A stretch of 64,000 nucleotides of DNA, from the NCBI RefSeq assembly GCF_002014965.1, contig NZ_MUXT01000004.1, positions 73,987-137,986 on the forward strand, given 5' to 3'. Position numbers and translations under genes: made by a program. The DNA comes from Moraxella canis (lineage in GTDB: Bacteria > Pseudomonadota > Gammaproteobacteria > Pseudomonadales > Moraxellaceae). Positions 37,690 to 46,529 of this stretch are shown piece after piece (position 1 is the first letter of the stretch; every line of letters begins with the position of its first letter). The notes below the pieces were generated by a model. The model was not told the DNA's origin, made no database searches, and saw nothing but the letters and a program-made list of their open reading frames with translations.

Positions 37690-38532
37690 ATGGATATTTT
37701 GCTGATTATCAAAGCGATCATAATGGGCGTGGTAGAAGGCATTGCCGAATTTTTGCCCATTTCAAGCACAGGATATCTGATTTTGTCTGCAGATATCATG
37801 AATTTTTTAAGTGGTGAATTTCGCAATTTATTCATTGTGTTTATTCAGCTGGGTGCGATCTCGGCGGTCATTTATGATTACTGGGGCAGGCTTTGGGATG
37901 CATTCATGGGATTGATGACAGGGCAATCATCCAGTCTTGCCAATCCAAGACGGCTTGGGTTTTCTTTGATTATCGCAAGCTTACCTGTGATGGTGGTTGG
38001 TTTTACGATGGCGGATTTCATCACTGGTGCACTGTTTCATCCTTTGGTGGTGGCGACCATGCTCATCTTAGGTGCGCTGATTATTATTTATGCTGAAAAA
38101 AATCCTCGCCAAATTCATGCGCTAGAAGCTGAGCATATCGGCTTTAAGACAGCGCTTGGCATCGGTCTGTGTCAGTGTTTGGCATTGATTCCAGGTACCA
38201 GTCGTTCAGGCTCAACGATTATTGGGGCGCTACTATTAGGGACATCTCGCAAGGCGGCGACGGAGTTTTCTTTTTTCTTGGGCATTCCTGTGATCATTGG
38301 TGCTGCACTTCTTGACTTGGTCAAACATTTTGATGCAATACAAACCTTGAGTGACTGGCTAATCCTGCTGATTGGGACAGGAGTGTCTTTTGTTGTCGCA
38401 CTTTTGTGTATTCGACTGATGGTGGCTTGGGTGAGCCAAAAAGACTTTATGATTTTTGCTTGGCTAAGAATCGCGACAGGGGTTTTGGTGTTGATTGCGT
38501 TTTTTGGGTTTAATTATCAAATTCAAGCTTGA
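37690..38532 (+). CDS. uppP: Undecaprenyl-diphosphatase UppP
   Basis: Removes a phosphate from undecaprenyl pyrophosphate, recycling the lipid carrier for peptidoglycan and O-antigen synthesis; overexpression gives bacitracin resistance. About eight hydrophobic segments in 280 residues. Family motifs: GVVEGIAEFLPISSTGYLIL around residues 12-31 and PGTSRSGSTIIGALLLG near residue 160, with the catalytic Glu and Arg present. ATG 37690 is preferred over the adjacent TTG. Upstream of rsmJ by 43 bases. Confidence 0.95.
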   Translation: MDILLIIKAIIMGVVEGIAEFLPISSTGYLILSADIMNFLSGEFRNLFIVFIQLGAISAVIYDYWGRLWDAFMGLMTGQSSSLANPRRLGFSLIIASLPVMVVGFTMADFITGALFHPLVVATMLILGALIIIYAEKNPRQIHALEAEHIGFKTALGIGLCQCLALIPGTSRSGSTIIGALLLGTSRKAATEFSFFLGIPVIIGAALLDLVKHFDAIQTLSDWLILLIGTGVSFVVALLCIRLMVAWVSQKDFMIFAWLRIATGVLVLIAFFGFNYQIQA

Positions 38533-38575
38533 GCCATCAACCCAAGCGATCATGATGATATGTTAGAGAGCTGCT

Positions 38576-39379
38576 GTGCGATTATCACTTCTTTATGACA
38601 AGCCAAATACAGTGATTGACGAGCTTTTGTCCATTTGTCAAGCGCATGAGCTGCCACTTGATTTGGATGTGCATCAGCAAGACAAGCTAAACGATAAGCA
38701 AATTTTACGGTTTAAACAAACTGGCGACGCACCCATCATTGCTATCTTAAAAAACACACCGACGCTAATCAAAGCTGAAGATAAAACCGTCATCAAATCT
38801 GCGCTGAACTGGGCAGCGCTTCAGCATCGTATTGTCACAGCAGGGCGTAAGTCAGAGCTGATTTTGCAGGCGTGTAAACTGCAAGCAGGCATGACGGCGC
38901 TAGACGGTACTGCAGGGTTTGGTCATGATGCGCTGATTTTGGCGAGCAGTGGAGCGCAGGTAACTTTGTGTGAGAGCAACCCTGTGATGGCGCTGCTGCT
39001 ATATTATGAATATCACACCATGGCTCAAGTGGCGAATTGGCAGGGGCTTTTGGGTCGGATGGACATCATCTACAACAATACCAGTGAGATGACAGGGGAG
39101 TTTGATTGTGTGTATTTGGATCCAATGTTCCCTAAAGACAGCTATAAAGCCAAAGTGAATAAACAAATGCAAGCCTTGCATGATTTGGCAGCGCCGCCGA
39201 CGCAGTCAGAAGCACATCAGCTTTTTTGTCAGTCGATGGACATGCTTAAACCAAGCGGCAAGCTGATCATCAAAAGACCGATCGGTGCGCCGTATTTTGA
39301 TCAACAATCACCAGATCATAGCATTCAAAATGAAGCACTAAGATTTGATCGCTATGATAAAAATAGGCACTCAGCCTGA
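38576..39379 (+). CDS. rsmJ: 16S rRNA (guanine-1516 N2)-methyltransferase
   Basis: SAM-dependent enzyme that methylates G1516 of 16S rRNA. The GTG at 38576 has GAGAG upstream and yields 267 residues. SAM motif I is LDGTAGFGHDALILASSGA near residue 113 (family DATAGxGxDA). Motif IV is VYLDPMFP near residue 180 with the catalytic Asp-Pro-x-Phe. LLYYEYHT near residue 140 fits the insertion typical of RsmJ. Located between uppP and the small membrane-protein gene. Confidence 0.92.
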   Translation: MRLSLLYDKPNTVIDELLSICQAHELPLDLDVHQQDKLNDKQILRFKQTGDAPIIAILKNTPTLIKAEDKTVIKSALNWAALQHRIVTAGRKSELILQACKLQAGMTALDGTAGFGHDALILASSGAQVTLCESNPVMALLLYYEYHTMAQVANWQGLLGRMDIIYNNTSEMTGEFDCVYLDPMFPKDSYKAKVNKQMQALHDLAAPPTQSEAHQLFCQSMDMLKPSGKLIIKRPIGAPYFDQQSPDHSIQNEALRFDRYDKNRHSA

Positions 39380-39454
39380 GATTTGGGGCGATGATAATTT
39401 GTCAAAGCTCATCATAACAGCAGCATAATGGCATAGTTATTTGGGAGAATTTAA

Positions 39455-39718
39455 GTGGATGGCTGGATAATATGGGCATATCTTGCCCTAAATGTGCTGA
39501 TATTAATACAAAATTTCACGCAAAAAACCCGTATCCGAAAACTGGAAGATGCGTTATTCGTCTATAAACAACAAGAGTGGCTTGAGTACGCAAAATCGCA
39601 ATCACACTTACCGCAAGTCAAAGCCATCAAAGCCATTCGTACCAAATTCCCAGAGATCAGCCTAAGACAAGCGGTGCAGCTATATGTGATGATAAGTTCG
39701 CCAAAAAATAACTCATGA
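39455..39718 (+). CDS. Small membrane-anchored protein with L7/L12-like C-terminus
   Basis: GTG start with GGGAGA upstream; 87 residues. One N-terminal hydrophobic segment (about 3-19) is followed by a charged helical stretch and a C-terminal [20 protein letters not shown] near residues 55-74. The last part has the spacing of the ribosomal L7/L12 C-terminal helix-turn (VIKAVRxxTGLGLKEAKDLV in E. coli), suggesting a similar small alpha/beta or helical fold; this is inference. It overlaps ubiA by 4 bases (ATGA), so the two are translationally coupled. Function unknown. Confidence 0.72.
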   Translation: MDGWIIWAYLALNVLILIQNFTQKTRIRKLEDALFVYKQQEWLEYAKSQSHLPQVKAIKAIRTKFPEISLRQAVQLYVMISSPKNNS

Positions 39719-40629
39719 AAAATCTTAAAACCCACGCACCCATGACTTTGAGCGATAAGTTCATCGCATGGCTGCAGCTGACACGCTTTGATAAACCTGT
39801 TGGCACTGAGCTGTTATTACATCCGACGCTTTGGGCATTGTTTTTGGCATACGCAGGTCAAAAATCACTGCCAAGCATTCAGCACATTGTGATTTTTGCT
39901 TTGGGAGCCATTTTGATGCGTGCGGCTGGCTGTGCGATCAATGACTTTGCCGACCGAAAAGTAGATGGGCAAGTCAAGCGCACCAATACAAGACCGCTAG
40001 CAGATGGCAGGCTGTCGCCAAAAACAGCGGTGCTCACCTTCGTTGGCTTATCTTTATTGGCGGCGTGTTTGCTGTTTTTTTTACCCAAAGCGGTTTTTTA
40101 TTGGTCTTTGGGTGCGGTGTCATTGGCATTTATTTATCCGTTTATGAAGCGCTTTACCAACATGCCGCAATTGGTGTTGGCAGCGGCATTTGGTTGGGCG
40201 ATTCCCATGGCATTTGTCGCAGTGCAAGGCGCGCCTGATGTGTGGACTTGGGTGCTGTTTTTTGCCTATATGTGTTGGACGGTGGCTTATGACACCGAGT
40301 ATGCCATGTGTGATCGGGATGATGATCTTAAAATTGGTGTCAAATCAACTGCCATACTCTTTGGCAGATACGATGTAACAATCACCATGGCTTTGAATAT
40401 TATCTTTACGGTACTGATGATTGCCTCGTTTTGGCACTATTTTAAAGTGATGCCCAAATGGCTGTGCGTGCTGACATTTGTTCCTGTGCTGATGATGTTT
40501 TTTCGACAATATCAGCTCATCGCTGACCGTGAGCGCTTAGCGTGCTTTACCGCTTTTAGAGAAAATGTTTGGGTAGGACGGTATGTTTTAACGATGACGG
40601 TAGTTTTATGTGTGATTTATTTTAGATAA
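39715..40629 (+). CDS. ubiA: 4-hydroxybenzoate polyprenyltransferase
   Basis: Inner-membrane prenyltransferase that attaches the polyprenyl tail to 4-hydroxybenzoate in ubiquinone synthesis. The 304 residues have about nine hydrophobic segments and both Asp-rich motifs: [20 protein letters not shown] near residue 83 and [19 protein letters not shown] near residue 199. [17 protein letters not shown] near residue 20 is also typical. ubiC is not adjacent. It supplies quinone for the bc1/cbb3 chain encoded elsewhere in the window. Confidence 0.95.
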   Translation: MKNLKTHAPMTLSDKFIAWLQLTRFDKPVGTELLLHPTLWALFLAYAGQKSLPSIQHIVIFALGAILMRAAGCAINDFADRKVDGQVKRTNTRPLADGRLSPKTAVLTFVGLSLLAACLLFFLPKAVFYWSLGAVSLAFIYPFMKRFTNMPQLVLAAAFGWAIPMAFVAVQGAPDVWTWVLFFAYMCWTVAYDTEYAMCDRDDDLKIGVKSTAILFGRYDVTITMALNIIFTVLMIASFWHYFKVMPKWLCVLTFVPVLMMFFRQYQLIADRERLACFTAFRENVWVGRYVLTMTVVLCVIYFR

Positions 40630-40701
40630 TCTTAAAATTATATTAATTTACAAAAATTAACCGTCTATCATTTTAAAGAAACTTTTTGTAACTTTGCTAA
40701 A

Positions 40702-40735
40702 TTGTCATCAAGCTGTCATAAACCAAATTTATAAT
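40702..40735 (+). promoter_or_regulatory. Pho box and -10 element of the phosphate transporter promoter
   Basis: TTGTCAT (40702-40708), CAAG and CTGTCAT (40713-40719) form two 7-base direct repeats 11 bases apart, as in the PhoB consensus CTGTCAT-N4-CTGTCAT. TATAAT at 40730-40735 begins 10 bases after the box, the spacing at which PhoB replaces a -35 element. Transcription would start near 40742 and run rightward into the transporter gene. Confidence 0.8.
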
Positions 40736-40754
40736 TTGTACAGCTTAAGTAACT

Positions 40755-40806
40755 AAGCCACTGCACAAAAACCTTAGAAACTTAGGTTCTTTGAAGTGGC
40801 TTTTTT
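40755..40806 (+). terminator. Terminator-like hairpin in the leader of the phosphate transporter
   Basis: AAGCCACT (40755-40762) pairs with AGTGGCTT (40795-40802), enclosing an inner hairpin AACCTTAG/CTTAGGTT (40770-40788, one T-T mismatch, AAA loop), and is followed by six T. It lies downstream of the Pho box promoter but upstream of the start codon. It may end the ubiA transcript, yet it must also act on the transporter mRNA as attenuator. Confidence 0.65.
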
Positions 40807-40826
40807 CATTTCTCTTTGGTGGATTT

Positions 40827-42416
40827 ATGGTAAATTCTACAAAACAAGTCACACCTATGGCAGCCAACATATTCTTTGGCTTGCTGTTGGCTGGGATGAG
40901 CATCTATTTTATCCAATGGGGCTTGGTCTACACAATGCATCAGCAGGTGCTGTTGTTTATGATCGCAAGTTTCTTTGGTATTTTTATGGCATTCAACATC
41001 GGCGGTAACGATGTTGCAAACTCATTTGGTACATCGGTAGGGGCGGGCACGCTGTCAGTCACTCAGGCGTTGGCGGTTGCGGCGATTTTTGAGGTATCGG
41101 GCGCAGTTTTGGCAGGCGCGGCGGTGACAGATACGATTCGTAGCGGCATTGTCGATATCAGTGAATTGGGCGTCTCTCCAAATCAGTTTATTTATTTGAT
41201 GCTTTCAGCGCTCGTTGCGGCGGCATTTTGGTTGTTATTTGCGACCAAGCGCGGTTTGCCAGTTTCTACAACGCACGCAATCATTGGCGGTATCGTCGGT
41301 AGCTCGATCGTTCTTGGTATCAGCATTGGCGGTACGGATTTGGCATTTTCGACAGTAAAATGGTCAAAAATTCGTGACATTGCGATTTCTTGGGTGTTAT
41401 CACCAGTTTTAGGTGGCGCGCTTTCTTATTTATTGTACAGCGTCATCAAGAAAAATATTTTGGCATATAACGAAAAAGCCGAAGCGATGGTAAAATCCAT
41501 CAAAGCTGAGAAAAAGACGCTAAAACGCCAACAAAAAGAATATTTCGATACTTTGGCTGATAAAGAAAAGCTGCCTTACACCAACGCCATGTTGCGTGAC
41601 CAAGAAATCTACAAAGACGGCGATTGCCAACGCGACGACTTGGAGACAGAATACTACCGTTCGGTGTTTGATCTTGAGCGCAAGCGCGAGAATTTGGATA
41701 CACTTAAAGCATTGAAAACTTGGGTGCCGCTCATCGCTGCATTGGGTGCGGTGATCATGACAGCCATGGTGGTATTTAAGGGTCTAGCAAATACAGGTCT
41801 AAAATTATCTACTTTGCAAGCTGGCTTGGTGATGGGGATGCTTGGTGCGATGGTTTGGCTGACTGCCTTTATTTATACCAAAACAATCCGCGGTAAACAA
41901 AAAGAAGATCTAGCCAAAGCCACGTTTGTCATGTTCAGCTGGATGCAGGTATTCACTGCGTGTGCTTTTGCGTTTAGTCATGGTTCAAACGATATTGCCA
42001 ACGCCGTCGGTCCTTTCGTTGCGATCATGGACGTGATCAAAAATAACGCCGTCGAAGCCAAGGCAGCCGTACCTGCGCCTGTCATGTTGACCTTTGGTGT
42101 GGCATTGATTGTAGGTCTTTGGTTTATTGGTAAAGAGGTTATCCAAACCGTTGGTACCAACCTAACCGAGATGCATCCTGCATCAGGTTTCTCAGCGGAG
42201 CTTGCTGCTGCTGCGGTTGTAATGGGTGCGTCTACCTTGGGTATTCCTGTATCAAGTACGCACATTTTGGTTGGTGCGGTTCTTGGGATCGGTTTGGTCA
42301 ATAAAAACACCAACTGGAGCCTTATGAAGCCCATTGGCTTGGCTTGGGTTATTACCCTGCCAGCAGCTGCGATCATTAGTGCCATTTCGTTCATGCTGCT
42401 AACAAACTTTCTTTGA
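40827..42416 (+). CDS. PiT-family inorganic phosphate transporter
   Basis: Integral membrane phosphate permease (PF01384). From ATG 40827 it is 529 residues; the upstream in-frame TTG at 40791 lies inside the leader hairpin. The two inverted PiT repeats are clear: FNIGGNDVANSFGTSVGAG near residue 56 and FSHGSNDIANAVGPFVA near residue 380. A hydrophilic, lysine-rich loop of about 100 residues (about 208-305), likely helical and cytoplasmic, separates the halves. About ten to twelve transmembrane helices. Unlike PitA of E. coli, usually considered low-affinity and not PhoB-induced, this gene is preceded by a Pho box. Confidence 0.9.
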   Translation: MVNSTKQVTPMAANIFFGLLLAGMSIYFIQWGLVYTMHQQVLLFMIASFFGIFMAFNIGGNDVANSFGTSVGAGTLSVTQALAVAAIFEVSGAVLAGAAVTDTIRSGIVDISELGVSPNQFIYLMLSALVAAAFWLLFATKRGLPVSTTHAIIGGIVGSSIVLGISIGGTDLAFSTVKWSKIRDIAISWVLSPVLGGALSYLLYSVIKKNILAYNEKAEAMVKSIKAEKKTLKRQQKEYFDTLADKEKLPYTNAMLRDQEIYKDGDCQRDDLETEYYRSVFDLERKRENLDTLKALKTWVPLIAALGAVIMTAMVVFKGLANTGLKLSTLQAGLVMGMLGAMVWLTAFIYTKTIRGKQKEDLAKATFVMFSWMQVFTACAFAFSHGSNDIANAVGPFVAIMDVIKNNAVEAKAAVPAPVMLTFGVALIVGLWFIGKEVIQTVGTNLTEMHPASGFSAELAAAAVVMGASTLGIPVSSTHILVGAVLGIGLVNKNTNWSLMKPIGLAWVITLPAAAIISAISFMLLTNFL

Positions 42417-42460
42417 GTCATAACACGATACTGACATCTGAAAGTTTATTTTAAGCCGTT

Positions 42461-42500
42461 AAAACCCCTTTAGATCTGCTCTCTAAAGGGGTTTTATTTT
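42461..42500 (+). terminator. Terminator of the phosphate transporter gene
   Basis: AAAACCCCTTTAGA pairs with TCTAAAGGGGTTTT and is followed by ATTTTT. The next 270 bases to the pirin operon are AT-rich and hold only its presumed promoter. Confidence 0.93.
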
Positions 42501-42773
42501 TGTAATCAGTTAAAATACCATATCAAACAACACAACAGGCTTTAAAGATCAAAAATTTTATTTTAATCTAAACTAACTAAAATAACTTTAAAAAATAGAT
42601 GGGTGCAACCGCTGAAAGGTTTGATATTTGCGACATTTTGCAGTGAATTGTTTCTCATGTTTTCTTAATTGTTAAATTTCTATTTTTGCAATCAAGCCTT
42701 GCAAAAATGGCGGTTTATCGCACAAATTAATTACGCTATAATTCAAATCAATAACAAATCACAATTGGAGAAA

Positions 42774-43511
42774 ATGATGAAAACTGTATTTCACGCTGCC
42801 GATTCTCGTGGCAATGCCGAACATGGTTGGCTAAAAAGCCGCCATACCTTTAGCTTTGCAGAGTATTATAATCCACAGCGCATGGGCTTTGGTGTACTTC
42901 GCGTTATTAATGATGACTTCGTTCAAGGTGGAATGGGCTTTGGTAGACACCCGCACCGCGATATGGAAATCATCTCGATTCCTTTGAGTGGCGACTTGGC
43001 ACACAAAGACAGCATGGGTAACGGTAGTATCATCAAAAATGGTGACATCCAAGTCATGTCAGCGGGCACAGGTGTGACTCACAGCGAGATGAATGCTAAC
43101 CCTGATCAACCGGTGAAGTTTTTACAAATCTGGGTATTAACTCGTAAAAATGGTGTTGAGCCACGCTATCAACAAATCACGATCGCTGATCAAGCCAAAC
43201 CAAATGATTTTCAACAAATCTTATCACCAAACGCTGATGATGACGGCGTGTGGATTCATCAAGATGCTTGGTTTTCACTAGCTAACTTTGATAAGGATAC
43301 CAGCCGCCGCTATGATATCAAAAAACCAGGCAATGGCGTGTATGTATTTGTGATCAAAGGTGAAGCAAAAATCGGTGATCAGCAGCTGAGCGAGCGCGAT
43401 GGTTTGGGCGTTTGGGATACGGATGGTTTTGAATTGACCGCTACGAGTGATGCCCAAATCCTATTGATGGATGTGCCAATGGATATCGCTGCTAACACCA
43501 ATCAGCCTTAA
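42774..43511 (+). CDS. Pirin family protein (YhhW-type)
   Basis: A 245-residue bicupin from ATG 42774, with TTGGAGAA just upstream; the second codon is also ATG, and the longer frame to 42669 has no support. It is of the short YhhW-like subfamily: DSRGNAEHGWLKSRHTFSF near residue 9, then metal ligands in GRHPHRDMEIISIPLSG near residue 60 and HKDSMG, and SAGTGVTHSEMN near residue 97. YhhW cleaves quercetin in vitro. First gene of a five-gene rightward unit. Confidence 0.92.
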   Translation: MMKTVFHAADSRGNAEHGWLKSRHTFSFAEYYNPQRMGFGVLRVINDDFVQGGMGFGRHPHRDMEIISIPLSGDLAHKDSMGNGSIIKNGDIQVMSAGTGVTHSEMNANPDQPVKFLQIWVLTRKNGVEPRYQQITIADQAKPNDFQQILSPNADDDGVWIHQDAWFSLANFDKDTSRRYDIKKPGNGVYVFVIKGEAKIGDQQLSERDGLGVWDTDGFELTATSDAQILLMDVPMDIAANTNQP

Positions 43512-43617
43512 TGAATTTTTGATGAGTAATCATCAATTAATCGCCCAAAGTGGCTAAACAACATGGATTGCTTTGGGCAAATCTAAATGTAAAATTTAAC
43601 AACAAAGGAGACATCTG

Positions 43618-44310
43618 ATGTCAAATAAATTTCTAGAATTACTAACCCCAGAAAACAGCCAATTGATCTTTATCGATCATCAGCCACAGATGGCATTTGG
43701 CGTGCAATCAATCGACCGTCAAACTCTAAAAAATAACGTCGTTGGCTTGGCAAAAGCAGCCAAAGCTTTTGATATCCCGACCATCATCACCACTGTTGAA
43801 ACTGAAGCGTTCTCAGGTCATACATATCCAGAGCTGCTAGAAGTATTCCCAGAAACTCAGCTACTTGAGCGTTCTTCTATGAACTCATGGGATGATCAAA
43901 ATGTCCGTGATGCGTTGGCAAAAAATGCACAAAATGGCCGTAAAAAAGTGATCGTTGCAGGTCTATGGACTGAAGTATGTAACTTAGGCTTTGCTTTGGC
44001 AGCGGCAGCTGATACTGACTATGATATCTATATGGTAGCCGATGCTTCTGGCGGTACTTCTGTAGAAGCTCATGACTATGCCATGCAGCGCATGATCCAA
44101 GCAGGTATTATTCCAGTGACTTGGCAGCAAGTGATGCTTGAGTGGCAACGTGACTGGGCACGCAGAGATACTTATGATGCAGTTATGGATATCGTGAGAG
44201 AGCATTCTGGTGCATATGGTATGGGCGTAGATTATGCCTACACGATGGTACACAGAGCGCCTGAGCGTGTACAACACGGTGAACGTATCGGCCCAAATCC
44301 GGCTAAATAA
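43618..44310 (+). CDS. Isochorismatase-fold hydrolase, YcaC-like
   Basis: Cysteine hydrolase-superfamily protein of 230 residues. It resembles E. coli YcaC over most of its length. Candidate catalytic residues in the YcaC positions are Asp20 (LIFIDHQPQM), Arg85 (LLERSSMNSW) and Cys121 (AGLWTEVCN). After Cys the TDYDIYMVADASGGTSVEAH strand-turn is conserved. The C-terminus is about 20 residues longer than YcaC. The physiological substrate of YcaC is unknown; amide or N-carbamoyl bonds are proposed for the fold. A perfect AAAGGAGA site precedes the ATG. Second gene of the unit. Confidence 0.88.
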   Translation: MSNKFLELLTPENSQLIFIDHQPQMAFGVQSIDRQTLKNNVVGLAKAAKAFDIPTIITTVETEAFSGHTYPELLEVFPETQLLERSSMNSWDDQNVRDALAKNAQNGRKKVIVAGLWTEVCNLGFALAAAADTDYDIYMVADASGGTSVEAHDYAMQRMIQAGIIPVTWQQVMLEWQRDWARRDTYDAVMDIVREHSGAYGMGVDYAYTMVHRAPERVQHGERIGPNPAK

Positions 44311-44383
44311 TTATTGATAAATGTTTTGACAGAGGCGTGTTTGATTGAATGCGCCTTTGTCGCTTAAGCATTTTGGATACGTC

Positions 44384-44617
44384 ATGAAAATGTATATTTT
44401 TTCTTTTGGTGTTGGAATTTTAGTGGGCGTCTTATATTATGTACTAAACGTACGATCGCCTGCACCGCCTGTCGTCGCTTTGATCGGGCTTCTGGGGATG
44501 CTTGTGGGTGAGCAAGCAGTTCCTTATGCCAAACAATGGCTGGCACCAAACACTCAGATGAGTGAATCTCAAAGCCAAAATCCACCCAAAACTACCAATG
44601 ACAAGGAGGCAACATGA
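44384..44617 (+). CDS. XapX domain (DUF1427) small membrane protein
   Basis: A 77-residue protein from ATG 44384. It has two hydrophobic helices (SFGVGILVGVLYYVLNV and PPVVALIGLLGMLVGEQ) joined by the invariant-looking RSPAPPV loop, the hallmark of the XapX domain. The C-terminal 25 residues are hydrophilic. XapX proteins are found next to hydrolases and amidohydrolases in many proteobacteria; the role is unknown. It overlaps the amidohydrolase gene by 4 bases (ATGA), so the two are probably made together. Confidence 0.88.
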   Translation: MKMYIFSFGVGILVGVLYYVLNVRSPAPPVVALIGLLGMLVGEQAVPYAKQWLAPNTQMSESQSQNPPKTTNDKEAT

Positions 44618-46518
44618 GCACAGCTAATCAATCAGTAGATACCATCTTTTATAATGGTAATTTTGCAACATTGGATAAAAATAACCCAACCGCTCAGGCA
44701 GTTGCGATCAGTAATGGCAAATTTGTCGCTGTTGGTGATGATAATACCATCATGGCAATGTCGGGCAGCAATACCAAGTGCATCAATTTAAAAGGTAGAA
44801 AAGTTCTGCCAGGGTTATTTGACAACCATACACACATCATTCGTGGTGGTCTAAGCTATAACTTGGAGCTGCGCTGGGATGGCGTACGCAGTTTGGCAGA
44901 TGCGATGGCGATGCTAAAAGCACAAGTTGACATCACGCCAGCACCGCAGTGGGTGCGTGTTGTGGGTGGTTTTACCGAGCATCAATTTGCCGAAAAACGC
45001 CTGCCAACGATTGCAGAGATTAACGCAATTGCGCCAGATACGCCTGTATTTATTTTGCATTTGTATGACCGTGCACTATTAAATGCAGCAGCTTTGCGTG
45101 CTGTTGGCTACACCAAAGATACGCCAGAACCAGAAGGCGGTGAGATCTTGCGTGACAGTAAAGGCAATCCAACAGGTCTTTTACTTGCCAAGCCTAATGC
45201 CATGATCTTGTATTCGACCTTGGCAAAAGGTCCAAAACTGCCTTTTGATTATCAAGTTAATTCAACGCGTCATTTTATGCGTGAGCTTAACCGCTTGGGC
45301 GTAACTGGTGTGATTGATGCTGGTGGCGGCTTCCAAAACTACCCAGATGATTATGAAGTTATTCAAAAATTATCAGATGAAGATCAGCTGACAGTACGCA
45401 TTGCCTATAACTTATTCACCCAAAAGCCCAAGGAAGAAAAAGAAGATTTCTTACGTTGGACGTCATCGGTGGAGTATAAGCAAGGCAATGACTATTTCCG
45501 TCATAATGGCGCAGGCGAGATGTTGGTGTTCTCGGCAGCTGACTTTGAGGATTTTCGTCAGCCGCGTCCTGATATGCCACAAGAAATGGAAGGTGAGCTA
45601 GAAGAAGTGGTGCGTATCTTGGCTCAAAACCGCTGGCCATGGCGCTTACACGCGACCTATGATGAGACCATCTCGCGTGCGCTTGATGTCTTTGAAAAAG
45701 TCAATGAAGACATTCCGCTAGAGGGGCTAAACTGGTTCTTTGACCACGCTGAGACCATCTCGGACAGATCGATTGAGCGTATCGCCAAACTTGGCGGCGG
45801 CGTTGCGGTGCAGCATCGTATGGCGTACCAAGGTGAGTATTTTGTTGAGCGTTATGGTAAAGGGGCAGCCGCAGCGACACCGCCAATTAAGCGCATTCTT
45901 GAAAGCGGTGTGAAAGTGTCTGCAGGTACGGACGCAACCCGTGTTGCGTCGTATAACCCATGGGTATCTTTGTCTTGGATGACCACTGGTAAAACTGTTG
46001 GCGGCATGGGACTTTATCCAAATGAAAATCTGCTTGACCGTGAAACGGCACTGCGCATGTGGACAGAAAATGTGGCGTGGTTCTCAAACGAAGAAGGCAA
46101 ACGCGGACGCATTGAAGAAGGTCAATTTGCTGACTTCATCATTCCAAGTAAAGACTATTTTTCTGTGACTGATGAAGAATTGCCGCATTTGACATCGCAT
46201 CTGACTGTGGTCGGCGGTAAAGTGGTCTTTGGTGATGATGAGTTTTCATCACTGGATGAAAATCCACTACCACCTGCCATGCCAGAATGGTCGCCAACTC
46301 GCCGCTTCGGAGGTTATGGTGCTTGGGCAGATGAAGACTTAAGCCGTAATTCATTTGCGCCATCGCAAAATGTTCAGCAGATGGTCAGCAGCTGTGGCTG
46401 TGGCACAAGCTGTGGTTTGCATGGTCATAATCATGCCAAAGCTTGGGCGTCTACAGTGCCAAGCAGTGACCTAAAGAGCTTCTTTGGTGCATTAGGCTGT
46501 TCTTGCTGGATGGCTTAA
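44614..46518 (+). CDS. YtcJ-like metal-dependent amidohydrolase
   Basis: A 634-residue enzyme of the amidohydrolase_3 (PF07969) group. It has the N-terminal beta domain, then GRKVLPGLFDNHTHI near residue 62 with the first metal histidines, further candidates in WRLHATYDE near residue 345 and FFDHAETISD near residue 375, and SAGTDATRVASYNPW near residue 437 with the metal Asp. No signal peptide. The C-terminal ~65 residues add a Cys/His-rich segment, SSCGCGTSCGLHGHNHAK near residue 588 and GCSCWMA at the very end, that may bind a metal. The substrate is unknown. Very strong AAGGAGG site; 11 bases before the exporter gene. Confidence 0.9.
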   Translation: MSTANQSVDTIFYNGNFATLDKNNPTAQAVAISNGKFVAVGDDNTIMAMSGSNTKCINLKGRKVLPGLFDNHTHIIRGGLSYNLELRWDGVRSLADAMAMLKAQVDITPAPQWVRVVGGFTEHQFAEKRLPTIAEINAIAPDTPVFILHLYDRALLNAAALRAVGYTKDTPEPEGGEILRDSKGNPTGLLLAKPNAMILYSTLAKGPKLPFDYQVNSTRHFMRELNRLGVTGVIDAGGGFQNYPDDYEVIQKLSDEDQLTVRIAYNLFTQKPKEEKEDFLRWTSSVEYKQGNDYFRHNGAGEMLVFSAADFEDFRQPRPDMPQEMEGELEEVVRILAQNRWPWRLHATYDETISRALDVFEKVNEDIPLEGLNWFFDHAETISDRSIERIAKLGGGVAVQHRMAYQGEYFVERYGKGAAAATPPIKRILESGVKVSAGTDATRVASYNPWVSLSWMTTGKTVGGMGLYPNENLLDRETALRMWTENVAWFSNEEGKRGRIEEGQFADFIIPSKDYFSVTDEELPHLTSHLTVVGGKVVFGDDEFSSLDENPLPPAMPEWSPTRRFGGYGAWADEDLSRNSFAPSQNVQQMVSSCGCGTSCGLHGHNHAKAWASTVPSSDLKSFFGALGCSCWMA

Positions 46519-46529
46519 TGGAGGCTTGA

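Noticed and set aside
40791..40826. TTG start of the phosphate transporter giving 12 extra residues
   Set aside because: The TTG lies inside the leader hairpin without a ribosome binding site; ATG 40827 has GGTGGA upstream.
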